In this document: positions 1 through 12,094 of the stretch, piece after piece | Layout: each line of letters starts with the position of its first letter | How positions within the stretch are numbered: the stretch's first letter is position 1 | The notes under the pieces: model-generated | Seen by the model: the letters and a program-made list of their open reading frames with translations, nothing else | Databases searched by the model: none | What the model was told of the DNA's origin: nothing | Translations under genes and position numbers: made by a program | NCBI GenBank assembly: GCA_018257865.1 | Contig: JAEUBA010000015.1 | Location: 310,001 to 374,000 of the forward strand | Direction: 5' to 3' | Origin: Stereocaulon alpinum | Lineage: Eukaryota; Ascomycota; Lecanoromycetes; Lecanorales; Stereocaulaceae | DNA length: 64,000 nt

Positions 1-1
1 C

Positions 2-719
2 CATGGGAAGCATCCAGCCTTGATTGATCGCCACATAGTTCGTTGTCAATGTGGCATCGACAGGGAAGAAGGACCACAGATGGTAAACTCTTAGTCTTGC
101 CCATGTCTGTCACTCACTGCTCGACTGATGACAAGCCGGACAGATGCAATGTGCGTGCTGTGGGACATGGCAGCATTTTCATTGCTACGGTTTCATTATT
201 GACCTGCCACGAGAGCAACACTACTGTTATCAGTGTCTTCTTGAGGACTCACCAAGGGATCGGCTCTCAGATATGGAACAACTTGCATATTTCCGGCGAG
301 CTTTGTGGATCATATATGATCAAGAAGACATAGAATTTGCCCGTTACACCCCCAGATCATTTGTACAAAGGCTTGGTCAGTCTATGACTGAGGTTAGGAA
401 TGTCCGTGCTGAATGAATTGCAGGTTGTGACAACATAAAGAAGGCTGCCAAATTGATTGCACGGCTCAAGAACGAAGGCTTCCTGACTCGTGCGAAGTTT
501 CCCTCTGCGGTAACGACTCCTCAGCGGTTCCAAGATAGAATCAGAGTCTACGGGGACCCTTTCACATCGATAGGCATCCTCGTATGTGGCTCACTGATAA
601 GTCGTGTCTGGGCCCCTCATAGTCGCTGATGATTATAGTATAACCTACCTGAGCCAGCCTCTGCTCCTAAAATCCAGGTCGAAGATGTCATGCCTCCACG
701 CAAGCACGCAAAGTCTTAA
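2..719 (+). CDS. hop1: Hop1-like HORMA protein, C-terminal part (5' end outside window)
   Basis: The 5' part lies outside the window. Exons read 2-82, 144-375, 424-581 and 639-719 (TAA); introns of 61, 48 and 57 bp all have GT-AG ends and phases that match. The first exon and the second join to give a PHD-type zinc finger: RCQCG near position 41, then MQCACCGTWQHFHCYGF after the intron, then HYCYQC. It is followed by LAYFRRALWIIY and LGCDNIKKAAKLIARLKNEGF, the layout that follows the HORMA domain in fungal Hop1 proteins. Hop1 coats meiotic chromosome axes and promotes inter-homolog recombination. The HORMA domain itself is not visible here, so the name rests on the PHD finger and the conserved block after it. 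Another PHD-containing protein is possible but less likely. Confidence 0.72.
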
Positions 720-2102
720 CAGGTGGAAGAGTTGGCGATGAGGAGGTAGTGGACACGAATATGGCGGGAAAGACCATCTTATGCCCGCATCGCTATTGTT
801 GTATTGATGGTAGCCTCATCTGCCATTGCAGTATTTCTGGGCTCTGCTAGCTTTCTCTCCAGTGTATCTACTTCACGCATGGCCGCGCAACTCATTTTCG
901 ATGAGATTTCGATACCGAAGGATGTCCTCAATGCTGCGATCATCTGTACTGTTCCGCGATTGAAAGGCTGACAAGGAATGTGACAGCCAGCCTGCTGTCC
1001 GTTCCATATCCACTATGGCACAAGTTCACTACTCCCAACAGCTCCACAAGTACATCCTTTGTCATTGCAAATCTTCCTCTACAAAGTCCAGGCCGCGAAT
1101 GCTTACAGTGAAGGTTAGACGCACGGTCCGTTCGAGCCGTTTCCCATTCACTATGGCGTAATTGATCATCAGGTACATGCTTTGTGGCTTTCATACAGAC
1201 TTTGACACCCGGGAATACGAACCTCCGCCCCACGCCTTACCACCTCAGTTTGCGAAGCCATTGTTGATGTCTGCGCTAAAAAGGTGGGATTCTTGACGTT
1301 GAAAATAAGGGGCTGAGATGCATTGATAGCCTATCGCGACTTCCCGTCCTCCGACATTAGCGTTGCATCTAGCCCAGGGACTTGCTTCTTGGTCTGAATC
1401 CTTGTCGAGCTGGCCTCGGAAGAGTTTCATATCCCCAGGTTGGTGTTGGCGATCTTTACAGTACCCAGGATGCGCAAGCCCCGAGCCGCATTCGCCACCA
1501 ATTGTTCAGCATCCCTTCTAGGCCCAAACCAGCCTTGGGCCCGTACAAAGGCAATGGCGCTCAGAAAGGGGACGTTCAAGAGGCTGGCTAGGAGATTGCG
1601 ACAAGCCCGATCCAGATGACATGAAGCCTCTAGTCAGGGACTACGGGCCACACAACGCCATGTTCTCTTAGAGCAACTCTCCATCGCAATGTGACGGTGC
1701 TAGAACACTTCTTAGTCGAGCTCGGGCCCCATGTCATTGATCAGGGATGAGGACAGGGGTTGTGCATGTGGGTGGAATCTCGCTCCGCCTCCTCGATACA
1801 TGTTCCACCTGCATCCCACCCCGTACAGAGCATCGATGGCAAGAATCTGACACACAGCTATACGAGATCGCGCCGTCATTAGTGGTCCAGAAACATGTCC
1901 CTTCAAAAACAATTGGTGCCATTGTGACGGATAACGCTGTGCGGGAGCTACATGCAGGTAGCCATGGGTCTATAACCCAACAATAAAATCGTGCATCCAA
2001 GAGACCAGCATTTGTCACAGATGTTGCTTTCCCAACTAATCAGGCACCTTCAAATCTAATTGATCGCAGCAGTGTCTTCTGCAACTACCCAAGTCGCCCT
2101 CA
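720..2102. other. Intergenic, no gene supported
   Basis: About 1.4 kb between the Hop1-like stop and the next start. Open frames here are under 100 codons on either strand, overlap one another, and have no recognisable motifs or coherent intron joins. It may hold a decayed gene, but I see no readable protein. Confidence 0.5.
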
Positions 2103-4529
2103 ATGGCTCCACATTTCAAGATCTCGTTCCCTCTGCCTCGGAGGTCCACTGCCTCCCCTGATCCCACTACTGGCTCACAATTCTCGAACACGAGCAACGT
2201 CGATGACTCCCCATTCGCCCATCCTGGTTCCAAGGCCGAAAGAACACTGGGTGCTTCACAGGCAAAACTATCAGAATCGAAAAGAAAATCGACATGGAAG
2301 GAGAGGACACAATTGCGCAAATACCCTAGCTACATGAGCTTTACACTCTCGGAGGTCGACGGTGAATCTGTCAGGACTCCTGATGAGTTCCCGTTTCCAG
2401 GAATGCCAACGTCGGCCGAGCCTCTACCGCACCTTACACATAATCTCAACAGCAAGGGATCTTCTCCTGTGCTTGGGGAGCAGTACTCGAACGGATCTAC
2501 TACTATCGACTTGGACCACTTTAGCGGACTTCCCACTCCTCAAGCCCGCCGTGCTGGCTCTGCTGGGACATTGAAATCCCATTACGATTCAACCAAGACA
2601 CCACTCGCCATATCACAGCAAACGTCAGCGTCTTCAGCTCGAGACAGGGCTTTGCGGAAAGGTTGCCCGGAAATCTCTAGTCCTTTGGCCCACAACTCAG
2701 TACAAAACATTAGGTCTGGGGACTCCGATCGACCTCACTCTCGCAATCCTTCCGGAGACTCAAAACTCTCTGGAAGCTCGTTCAAAAAGATCAATGGGAT
2801 TCCTAGGAGAAGACCCTCAGTGACTGATCCACCAACGCTGTATCCGAACGCAGGTCGAGCTTTTCATGCAGTCTCCCCTCCTCCAGCCCTTATCAATTCA
2901 ACCCTTCCAAGACTTCTACAGACACAACAAACACCCTCGCTCAGTGGGGCGAAATGGTGGCAGAGAAAGGCATCATCGAAAACTCCTCCTGCTAGCCCTG
3001 GAGGGGACAGACAGGCTCAACAACAACTTTCTGAAGATAGCTTTGCATCTGTTAAAGTCAATGTTAGGAAGCCCAGACCAGGCATTGCTGGTGCACGGAA
3101 TTGGTTCGACGGTCTTGATGTGGAGGAAGAGCCGATGGTTGCAGAGCTGCAGTATCCAGAGCCCCCAAGCTATCAGCTGCCACAAAAGCCTGAAGCCCCT
3201 ATGAATGTATCTGAGATCATGTCGCTAGAGCCTCGTCCTCCAGCTTCTCAAGTCACATCGAGAAAGAGCTCTTTTAGCAACAAGAGTCAGCACACCAACC
3301 CTTCAACTCGAAAATTGAGCTTCCGCCTAGACCCGGCCCCTGCGCGACCCGCCCACACAGCGCCAATATCATCACCTAACGGTGGGAAAAGCATTTCGAG
3401 AAGCCCAAGTAAGGATAGCATCCAGTCGACAATCAATGGCAGAGTCATGCTTTCCAAGATGAACCTTCACTTAGAAAGCTTTCTCGAACTGTCTTCCTCT
3501 GAGGATGAGGGGGGTGAAAGCAGTGCAGCTTCTGAAGCACCGTTATCTGTTCGAGGGCACAAAATTCGTCCAAGCATCGATCGGATCAGCTACAATAGTG
3601 AAGTATTAATCGGCAACGCACAATGCGCTCAACCTGCCAGTCCACGAGCAATAGTCAACAGACTCTCCAATAAATCTTCAGCAAAATCAAACAACTTGGA
3701 GACCGTTCCGCCTATACCAAGTATACCGGCAAAACCAAAGATAGGCCAGCGGAGTTCATCTACACGATGGCGGGAGATGATGGAAGATAAGACAACAAGC
3801 ACTGAGAGCACGGCTGACAGCAGGGACAGTTCTCTCAGTGGTGAAACTAAAGCTCGACGGATGCTCCCAATGCGGGTGAAGAGGAAGGGGAGCATTCGTG
3901 GGAGTAAATTGATGAAGGTCACCCAAGAAGAGGAGAAGCTTCTCGAAGCCATGCGTGAGAAAAGAGCTAGCATTCGCCAAGATGACTTCGAGAAGGGGTT
4001 CAAGACCGCAATGCAATTGCATGACGTTGTGTCAAGACCAAAGACAGCGGGAGCCGACGGCCGTACTTCTCGATCATCCATTTCTGGCTACGGATCTAGA
4101 TCATCGACCTCTCCACCGCCGCAAGAATACAAAATCAACAAGTCTCTTTCGGGCTCACGCCTTTCCGCTTCAACTGATGATCTGTTCACTGAGGATACCT
4201 ACCCTTTCCCGCATGCGGTCTTGACTCTCAAGGACCCTATGGGCTTCGCATCTCCTGCTAAAACTTCTCCGAGTCTTAGTTTTAGCCCTTCCGATATCCT
4301 ACCATCGACGCCGACGAGCCGTAATGAGCCAACGACACCTCCAGCAGGTCCGATAATCGGATGTAATGGAATGTACCCCCCTCGAGGCATTAAGATTATG
4401 AACAATCTAGGCCATGAGCGGAAGAGAACTGTGAGTAGCAGTGTGGTAATGCTTGATGGGGTTGAGCAGCACGCTCAGGAATTAGATGAGGAGAATGCAA
4501 TTACAGGGTGGGCTATAGATCGATGGTGA
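2103..4529 (+). CDS. Large intrinsically disordered fungal protein, 808 aa, function unknown
   Basis: Single-exon frame starting MAPHFKIS. The protein is Ser/Pro/Thr-rich with almost no hydrophobic core. It holds many basic Ser-Pro and RxxS sites typical of kinase targets (RRRPS, RKSS, RSPSK), a short acidic cluster (LSSSEDEGGESS, about residue 460) and one charged, probably helical block near residues 600-640 (KVTQEEEKLLEAMREKRASIR). That block is the most structured-looking segment and resembles a stretch I associate with conserved uncharacterised filamentous-fungal proteins. No catalytic domain, signal peptide or membrane segment is visible. The C-terminus (VMLDGVEQHAQELDEENAITGWAIDRW) looks like a conserved end. 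The role is probably regulatory or scaffolding, but that is inference. Confidence 0.8.
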   Translation: MAPHFKISFPLPRRSTASPDPTTGSQFSNTSNVDDSPFAHPGSKAERTLGASQAKLSESKRKSTWKERTQLRKYPSYMSFTLSEVDGESVRTPDEFPFPGMPTSAEPLPHLTHNLNSKGSSPVLGEQYSNGSTTIDLDHFSGLPTPQARRAGSAGTLKSHYDSTKTPLAISQQTSASSARDRALRKGCPEISSPLAHNSVQNIRSGDSDRPHSRNPSGDSKLSGSSFKKINGIPRRRPSVTDPPTLYPNAGRAFHAVSPPPALINSTLPRLLQTQQTPSLSGAKWWQRKASSKTPPASPGGDRQAQQQLSEDSFASVKVNVRKPRPGIAGARNWFDGLDVEEEPMVAELQYPEPPSYQLPQKPEAPMNVSEIMSLEPRPPASQVTSRKSSFSNKSQHTNPSTRKLSFRLDPAPARPAHTAPISSPNGGKSISRSPSKDSIQSTINGRVMLSKMNLHLESFLELSSSEDEGGESSAASEAPLSVRGHKIRPSIDRISYNSEVLIGNAQCAQPASPRAIVNRLSNKSSAKSNNLETVPPIPSIPAKPKIGQRSSSTRWREMMEDKTTSTESTADSRDSSLSGETKARRMLPMRVKRKGSIRGSKLMKVTQEEEKLLEAMREKRASIRQDDFEKGFKTAMQLHDVVSRPKTAGADGRTSRSSISGYGSRSSTSPPPQEYKINKSLSGSRLSASTDDLFTEDTYPFPHAVLTLKDPMGFASPAKTSPSLSFSPSDILPSTPTSRNEPTTPPAGPIIGCNGMYPPRGIKIMNNLGHERKRTVSSSVVMLDGVEQHAQELDEENAITGWAIDRW

Positions 4530-5077
4530 ATCTTTTCACCATGTTCATAACGCAGATATGCATGGAAAGCCTTTGTACGAGTCTACCTTAGCAAGGGAGT
4601 TTAGGCTATTGCGTGGTAGATACTACCGAGCTAGGCGGCTTCATGTACGATAGAGCGGTTTGTACAGCTCATTGTAATGATGTGTGGCCATTCTACAGAA
4701 TTTCGAAGACACCTTCGGTTAGATCTAAGCAGAAATAGCATAGTCGAAAGGAGAGTTTCCTAATGAGCGCGTGATGTCTGTTCTCCAATCATCCCAATGA
4801 GCGAACGCTTAGGGGGCTGTTAGGGGTGTCTTAGGGCAGGCTAGGTGCGTGTGATTACCGTACGCCGCGAGCGCAGGTAGTTAAGGTATGACCGCTGGAG
4901 TGAGCAAACCAAGAAATTCGATCATCGGCCCTCTGGTACTCACATCACACCACACTCCTTTGACCGCCCAGTCACTCCTTCAATTCATTTTACGTGCACG
5001 ATATCTTGCCCTTCTTGCCGGCCTCATGACTTTCTGAAACACACGTTCCACAGAGAGACACCATTGAGCTAGGGGCT
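4530..5077. other. Intergenic: 3' flank of the disordered protein and 5' flank of the transporter
   Basis: About 550 bp with no convincing reading frame. A pyrimidine-rich stretch at about 4940-5000 precedes the transporter start and is the likely promoter/5' UTR. No other structure seen. Confidence 0.4.
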
Positions 5078-6530
5078 ATGGCCCGTCGCCAGTTTGAGGC
5101 CACCTGGCTGGGGCTCCCAGTGAAAGAGCTTTCCTTGATCACTGTGAGCAAAGGGCCTTAACAGAGGAGAGAGATGTGTACTAACAGCACACCAGCTCAC
5201 ACTTCAGAACTCCGCCCTCATTTTACTCCTTCATTATTCGCGAATTATGCCCTTGATAAACGGTCAACGATACCTTACATCCACGGCCGTATTCATGAAC
5301 GAAGTCCTAAAGCTTATGGTCTGCCTTACGTTCTCGCTCTACGAAGTTGCACGAACCCTACCGCCCTCAATGCCTGCCACATCACTTTTCAGCGGCGTGA
5401 TTGGCGCGGTCTTTACTGGAGACAGCTGGAAGCTGGCAATTCCAGCAAGCCTCTACGTCCTGCAAAATTCTCTCCAATATATTGCAATCTCGAACCTGGA
5501 TTCGGCGACGTTTCAGGTAACATATCAATTCAAGATCCTACCTACGGCGCTATTTACGGTCCTTATACTCAAGCGGAGCATAGCTCCGAGGCAGTGGCTG
5601 GCTCTTCTCCTATTGATGATCGGCGTCGCTATTGTCCAAATACCAGCCAGTGATCCTGCTATCGCGCCATTCGCGACCAAAGCTTCAGCTTTCCACTGGC
5701 CCAGGTCACTAGAAGGCTGGACACACTTCCGACGCTCCGCAGCAGCCCCATTATACAAGCGCTCCGCAACTTACGAAGGAATAGCAGAGGACGAAGGATT
5801 GATCAGCCCAGAGATGAATCCAATTCTTGGCGTGGCAGCTGCCATCTCGGGCTCCATTGTTTCTGCCGGAGCCTCAGTCTATTTTGAAAAGATTCTAAAG
5901 GACTCGAACACACCAGCGTCATTATGGATCAGGAATGTGCAATGTGCATTCTACTCGCTGTTCCCCGCATTGTTTATCGGAGTCATGTTTGTCGACGGAG
6001 AGGAGATCGCTCAGCATGGATTCTTTGTCGGCTATAATTGGTTTGTCTGGGTTACAATTGCTGTTCAGTCGCTTGGGGGTATATTGGTGCCCTTGTGTGT
6101 CAAATATGCGGACAACATTGCTAAGAGCTTTGCCATGGCTATCAGCATCCTTGTGAGCTTGTGTGTCAGTGTCTGGTTCTTTGACTTTGCTGTTACTACG
6201 AACGTAAGTTTCCAAGAACTGCTGCAGAGATTCTAGCTAACACTAGAGGTACAGTTTCTCATTGGCACTTCGATTGTCATATTCTCAACCTACTTTTATA
6301 ACAGTATCAATGGGGGGGAGTCACGACCTCCTCCTGTACGTATTCACGACTACGAGAAAACAACAATCGACAGGCAACGCTCGCAAGAGAATTTTGGCTC
6401 CCTCAAACTTCCCACGACACCGCTAAGAGACGAGGGTCTGTCAACATCACGTCCCGGGTCGCCAAGGGCCCACCATTCAAGAGTTGGGTCCTCGCGAGGA
6501 TACTTTGGCTCTAAAAATCGGGAGGATTAG
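5078..6530 (+). CDS. Golgi UDP-galactose-type nucleotide-sugar transporter (SLC35A family)
   Basis: Exons 5078-5143, 5196-6203 and 6255-6530 give 449 aa; introns are 52 and 51 bp, the first with a clear CTAAC branch point. The N-terminus MARRQFEATWLGLPVKELSLITLTLQNSAL matches the family start, and exon 2 carries the typical run YLTSTAVFMNEVLKL ... LQNSLQYIAISNLDSATFQVTYQFKILPTALFT. About ten hydrophobic segments are visible, ending NFLIGTSIVIFSTYFYN. A Ser/Pro/Arg-rich cytosolic tail of about 70 residues follows. Family members antiport UDP-galactose or UDP-GlcNAc for UMP across the Golgi membrane for glycan synthesis; the exact sugar cannot be read from sequence. A 38-bp GT-AG segment at about 6338-6375 could be mistaken for an intron but is too short and would change the tail frame. 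Confidence 0.9.
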
Positions 6531-7042
6531 TGCACGCTTCTAACCACTGTACAGTGTCGGCATAAAAAAGTACATATTACGAAGTCATTTTTGGGGTCCT
6601 ACGAAAGAAAGGGCTCTAGTCGTCTTGTCCATATTTGGAGAGGGTGGGGTTTAACGTTACCTTGATTGGCGTTTCTTCATGTTCAACGCATCCTATGATT
6701 TGCAGAGCCGTGCATAGCGATCTACGAGCTAAGCATTGATGCGATTAGAAGAGAGTGGATTCTTTAGACTTGGTTGATGAGCCCTGGACACGAGGCAGTC
6801 TGAATGTATAATATTCGATACGCCAGAATGACATGCCCTGCCAAAGAACTGAGTCGTGGAAAAGGTGAGGTTAGAGTAGATAAATGCTAAGCGGTACCCG
6901 TCTTGTGATTAACCTCTCTTCTCATCTCAACCTCTTTGCATCATCTGCCACTTTTGAGAAACCAGATCAGACCCTTGCCTACTACCCTTCAACTTTTGAT
7001 TAGGTTTACTATGCAGCTCAATTGCGGAATACTGTAACAGGG
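6531..7042. other. Intergenic: transporter 3' flank and mer3 promoter region
   Basis: About 510 bp without a supported gene. A pyrimidine-rich tract around 6908-6950 lies just upstream of the mer3 start and is probably transcribed leader. Confidence 0.4.
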
Positions 7043-10000
7043 ATGGAGGACTTCGGCACTGACGTTCAAGCATTGCTTCAAGATATTCACAGCAATTACG
7101 GCCAAAATGAACACGGGGAACCACACCTGCCATACTCAAGGCCCATGTCCAATTCGTACCAACACCGAGCTGAAAGATTGTTCGATCCAAGACAGACACC
7201 AGCCTCCGCCTATGGCCAGCATGCTCTTTATGCAGCACAGGCATCGAGACCTCTAGAGCCATACTCGTATACTCCTCAGGCTGTCCACGATAATCCTGGT
7301 CTTGATGCTTCTGGTGACTGCATGCGGCCTAGCTATGACAATCTTGCTAACAGATTCCCAGATCGAGCTCTCCTGGCCAGGCCTCAGCCTCAACAATGGC
7401 AGATAGACAATTCCACACCGAGACGCATCTCATTACCCGGTCACACCGCACCAGCACGCTGTGCTGAAACGAATACAGTCGAGCAGCGGTTACCTCTGTC
7501 TAGGCAGCGTGATTAGTGTCTCTAAGCCCTCCGAAAGCTTGGGTGCTAATATCTGGCAGTTGTGCCTTCCCCACATGAATTTAAAGCACAGATAGGTAGG
7601 CCCAGAATCAGCTCAAGACGGACAAAGCTCACATTACACTCAGCTCGATACGCACACACTCCGCCCGCTCGGAGGCATACAAGTTCGTCTCCTACAGATG
7701 TCCTCCAATCAAGCCCGTCTGTCGCGGTCAATCAGCGACGTAACATTCAGCCACCTCGGCAGCCTCTTCCAAATGTTCCAAGCAACACAGCATTCGCTTC
7801 GTCGAACACGCTCACCTCACTACCACGTCGGAAGGCTCTCCCAAAGAAAGGCATCAAGGGTGCTCGCATTACCCAGGAGCTTCCAGAAAATCCTGCATTT
7901 TCCTCGTCTTCGCCACTTCGACCTCAGATACGACTGGCCATTGAATCAGATCATGCTCTGCCCATGGTTCAGGGCGTTCAACTGGTTTCAGTGAATGAAT
8001 TGCCAGATCGTCTACGGTCTATATTCCATCATCCGATCTTCAATGCTATTCAATCTAAGTGCTTTTCCACAGTCTACAAATCCAATGACAACTTGGTTGT
8101 TTCAGCGCCCACAGGTGGTGGCAAAACGGCCATCCTAGAGCTGGCGATCTGTCGACTTCTCTCTGGCTTCAAGAACGATCAGTGCAAGATCGTGTACATG
8201 GCGCCAACAAAGTCACTCTGTTCTGAAAGGCAAAGAGACTGGCAAGCCAAATTCTCTGCTTTGGACCTGCAGTGTGCTGAATTGACTGGCGATACTGAAC
8301 ATGGCCAATTGCGAAGCGTACAGAGTGCTAGCATTGTCATCACAACCCCAGAGAAATGGGACAGCATGACGCGAAAGTGGAAGGATCATGCCAAGCTTAT
8401 GCAAATGGTCAAGCTCTTCTTGATTGACGAGGTCCACATCCTCAAGGAAACCAGAGGTGCCACCTTGGAAGCTGTAGTCTCTCGGATGAAGTCCGTAGGT
8501 TCGAATGTCCGCTTCGTTGCTCTGAGTGCCACCGTGCCTAATTCTGAAGACATCGCCACCTGGCTTGGGAAAGACCCAATCAATCAACACTTACCCGCGC
8601 CGCGAGAGCGCTTTGGAGAGGAATTCAGACCTGTCAAGCTGCAGAAACATGTAGTTGGGTTACCGTCAAAGGGCAATGAATTCGCGTTCGAAAGCGCTTG
8701 CAATCCGCAGCTTCCTTCTATTATCGCCAAATACTCTCACAGAAAGCCGGTTATAGTCTTCTGCATCACAAGGAAATCCGCTATGGACACGGCAAAGCTG
8801 CTTGCCAATGTCTGGGCTACTAAAGGGCCGCGAGACCGATATTGGGAAGGACCTAGGCAAAGGATTGTTGTGCAGGAGGTTGAGTTGCAGAACACTCTGA
8901 CGTCCGGCGTTGCATACCATCACGCTGGCCTCGACGGCTCCGACAGACACGCAGTGGAAACGGGCTTCCTCCAAGGACAGATCAACGTCATCTGCTGTAC
9001 ATCCACCTTGGCTGTGGGGGTCAATCTACCTTGCCACATGGTCATCATCAAGAACACTGTGAGCTACCAAGATGATGGTGTCAAGGAGTATGCCGATCTC
9101 GAGATTATGCAGATGCTCGGGCGCGCTGGACGACCTCAGTTCGATACCACAGCCATTGCTGTGATCGTTACCAAGCAGGACAAGGTCAAGAAGTATGAAA
9201 AACTGGTCTCTGGTGAAGAATTGCTGGAAAGCTGCCTACATCTAAATCTAATCGATCATCTCAACGCTGAAATTGGGCTCGGGACCATCTACGACCTATA
9301 CACGGCGAAAAGATGGCTTTGCGGGACCTTTCTATACGTTCGTCTTGGGAAAAACCCTGGTCACTACAAGCTCGATGGTGATATGGTCGACCAGAACCTA
9401 GAGGACAGAATCGAGCGCATCTGCAAGAGAGACATTGCTCTTCTAGAAGAAACTCAATTGATCTCATCATCCGATGGGAAGCTTAAGACTACAGAATTCG
9501 GTGACGCAATGGCACGATATTGCATCGAATTCGCAACGATGCAGAAGATCATGCAACTAGAGCCTCGTGCTAAGGTTTCTGACATTGTAAGACCTTCTCG
9601 GTACTTTCTAAAACATCAACTAATAATCTAGCTATCCGCCATAGTTCAAGCCGAGGAATTCCAAGGCATACGGCTTCGGGCAAACGAAAAGAAGCTCTAC
9701 AGGGAGATCAACAGGGCAAACGGTATCAAGTTTCCCATCAAGGTCGATCTAGCTCTGCACGCGCACAAGCGAAGTCTTGTGATCCAAGCTGAGCTAGGGG
9801 GAGTGGAATTTCCCACGGATGAACAATATGCGAAGCACAAGAGGCAGTTTAACCAGGATAAGGCCTTCATCTTCGATTCCATCGATCGATTGATACATTG
9901 TGTCGTTGACTGCCAGATACACTTACAAGACGCTGTGGCTGTGCGCCATGCCTTGGAACTTGCAAGGAGCTTTGGTGCCAGGGTCTGGGACAACTCGCCT

Positions 10001-12094
10001 TATCAGATGAAACAGATTCCGCAGATTGGCCTTGTAGCTATCCGGAAACTTGCCGTTGGGGGCGTCAACAGCATCGAGGCGTTGGAGGCAACAGAGCCGC
10101 ATCGGATTGAAATGCTGCTCAGCAAGAACCCTCCTTTCGGTAACAAATTGCTGGCCAACCTGAGAGACTTCCCAAAATTGAGAGTATCTATCAAGATGAT
10201 GGGTAAAGAGCTGAAGAAAGGATGTGCAGTCACTATAAGGATCAAGGCTGAGTGTGGCTTCATGAATGACAAGATTCCAATGTTCTTCCATCGGAAGCCA
10301 ATCCAGGTCTGCCTGCTGACCGAGAGATCTGATGGCTTTCTCGTGGACTTCCGCCGCATCAACGCAAAGCAGCTTAACAGAAGTCCAGATATAATGTTCT
10401 CTGCAGAGTTGCTCAGTCATACGCAATACATCACCTGCCATGTCATGTGCAATGGCATCGCAGGTACCATGCGCCACGCTGAGCTGAAGCCTGATTTGCC
10501 AGCTTACCTGTTCCCTTCGCCGGCAAAGGAAGTTCAACAGCAGCCACCACTACGTACACAGCCCAATCGAAAACTTCATACAGGTCTAGTTGGAGAGCAA
10601 CGAAACGATGCGATGCATACTAGCCCGCTGACTTTGCAGGATGACGAGTTTGACGACAACCTCAATGACCAAGACATAGTAGATGCTGGTGAGAAGGGTT
10701 GCTTGAATCCAACTTCCGACTAGAGGCTAATGCTAGGTCTAGTCGGAGGAATAGAATTTGCAGACATAGAATCTTTCGACCCCAAGTCGAAACAAAGAAG
10801 GATAGCTCCTGGGTCCAAGCAAGTCAACACCGAACCAACGGCATGGAATCCCGAGAGACTTGGCAATGGAAAGTGGGCTTGCAACCACAAATGCAAAGAG
10901 AAGACAGCGTAAGTGACACAGGTCAACACTCGAATCCAGGCTGAACGTTTGCTTAGCTGCAGACATCTGTGCTGCCGGGAAGGTATTGATAAGCCTCCAA
11001 AAGCTCCTAAAGGTGCTTTCGTGTCCGCAGCCTCATTGGTGGACACTTTCACGATTCCCACAAAATCTGGGCTTAACAAGCCCCTGCTTATGACCAAATC
11101 GTCCATCACCTCGAAGCCGTCCGGGAACGGCCATGCTATCGAGATGGTGGACCTTGCCAGCAGACGGGATCCTGAGGAATTCGCAAAAAATGCTCCCAGA
11201 GAGTTCAGAAAGTTACATGAACTACATGAGAAGGTGACCAACGGAGGGTTTACTCCAGTCTTGCCACGTAAGAAGCCGATGTCCGACTTCAAGGCTGGGG
11301 AGCAGCCGCGGACTATAAGCCATGACAAAGCTGCCGCTGCCAGAGAGTCCAGCGACAAGCCATCAACTGACTATGAGGATGATTGGATGGACAGCCTTCC
11401 CTCCCCATCTGCTCTTCTAGACAAGCAAGTCAAGCGTAGAAAGGAGCCGCCACCATACGAGAAATCGACTGATTATGGCAGTAGCTGGCAAGATGGCCTG
11501 CCATTCCCTTCAGCTGATATACACCAAAATGATGCAGCCATTGAGAATCATGCTGAGACATACTCACTGGAAGACTTCGACCTTTCACAATTCAACGACG
11601 ACCAAGCCGACATTGAAGACGCCTTGGTCGGCTTTAGCGACTCCGTAGCCATGCACGAGGATTCGCAGGCTGAAGGAGTGGCTGGCACTACCACTCTGCA
11701 CAGCGACGAAGTCATTGCAGACCAGGACATCACCCAGGAAAATTATGCTCCTACCATCCCCACATGGTCCACGAACCGCGCAACAGCCTCGAGAAAGCCC
11801 CGTTCCTCGTCAAAGCTATTCCTCTCTACAGACAGTCCAGAGAAGCAAATTGAGCCGCCACAAAAGCGCAAGGTAGCCGTCGCACTGGAAGCCAACGCAT
11901 CAACTTCTCCAGCCCCAGTCTCCAAGAAGCCGAAAACCGATGATGGAATTAATCACGCGCTCCAAACCTCCTCGAGTGCTGAGAACAAGGCTACACCTTC
12001 CGTACCGGTAATCAAGCCTGGACAGCCGGCTTGGGTGTATGACTTTGATCCAGCCTTTATTGCGGAATGGCAGGATTTTGTGGACTTTGTTTGA
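7043..12094 (+). CDS. mer3: MER3/HFM1 meiotic crossover DNA helicase
   Basis: Five exons: 7043-7508, 7560-9586, 9632-10688, 10737-10908 and 10957-12094, 1619 aa with consistent phase. The helicase core shows Walker A APTGGGKT near residue 337, DEVH near 445, motif III ALSATVPN, then AYHHAGL, TSTLAVGVNLP and the motif VI segment QMLGRAGRPQFD. Exon 3 carries a Sec63-like region with PQIGLVAIRKLAVGG. Exons 4 and 5 join to a zinc-binding segment, KWACNHKCKEKTACRHLCCREG, characteristic of Hfm1/Mer3; it only appears if the 48-bp intron ending at 10956 is removed. Mer3 unwinds D-loop intermediates and promotes class I crossovers. The disordered N-terminus (about 290 residues) and C-terminus (about 380) make it longer than yeast Mer3 (about 1190 aa). 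The Hop1-like gene 6 kb upstream acts in the same process. Confidence 0.93.

Noticed and set aside
6338..6375. 38-bp GT-AG segment in the transporter tail as a fourth intron
   Set aside because: Too short for the introns of this genome and unnecessary, since reading through gives a normal Ser-rich tail to the stop at 6530.
9923..10537. 204-codon open frame on the minus strand inside mer3
   Set aside because: Antisense to the Sec63-like region of mer3, whose coding motifs are clear; no motif and no independent intron support.
10720..11358. 212-codon minus-strand frame inside mer3
   Set aside because: Antisense shadow of exons 4-5, which carry the conserved zinc-binding segment on the plus strand.
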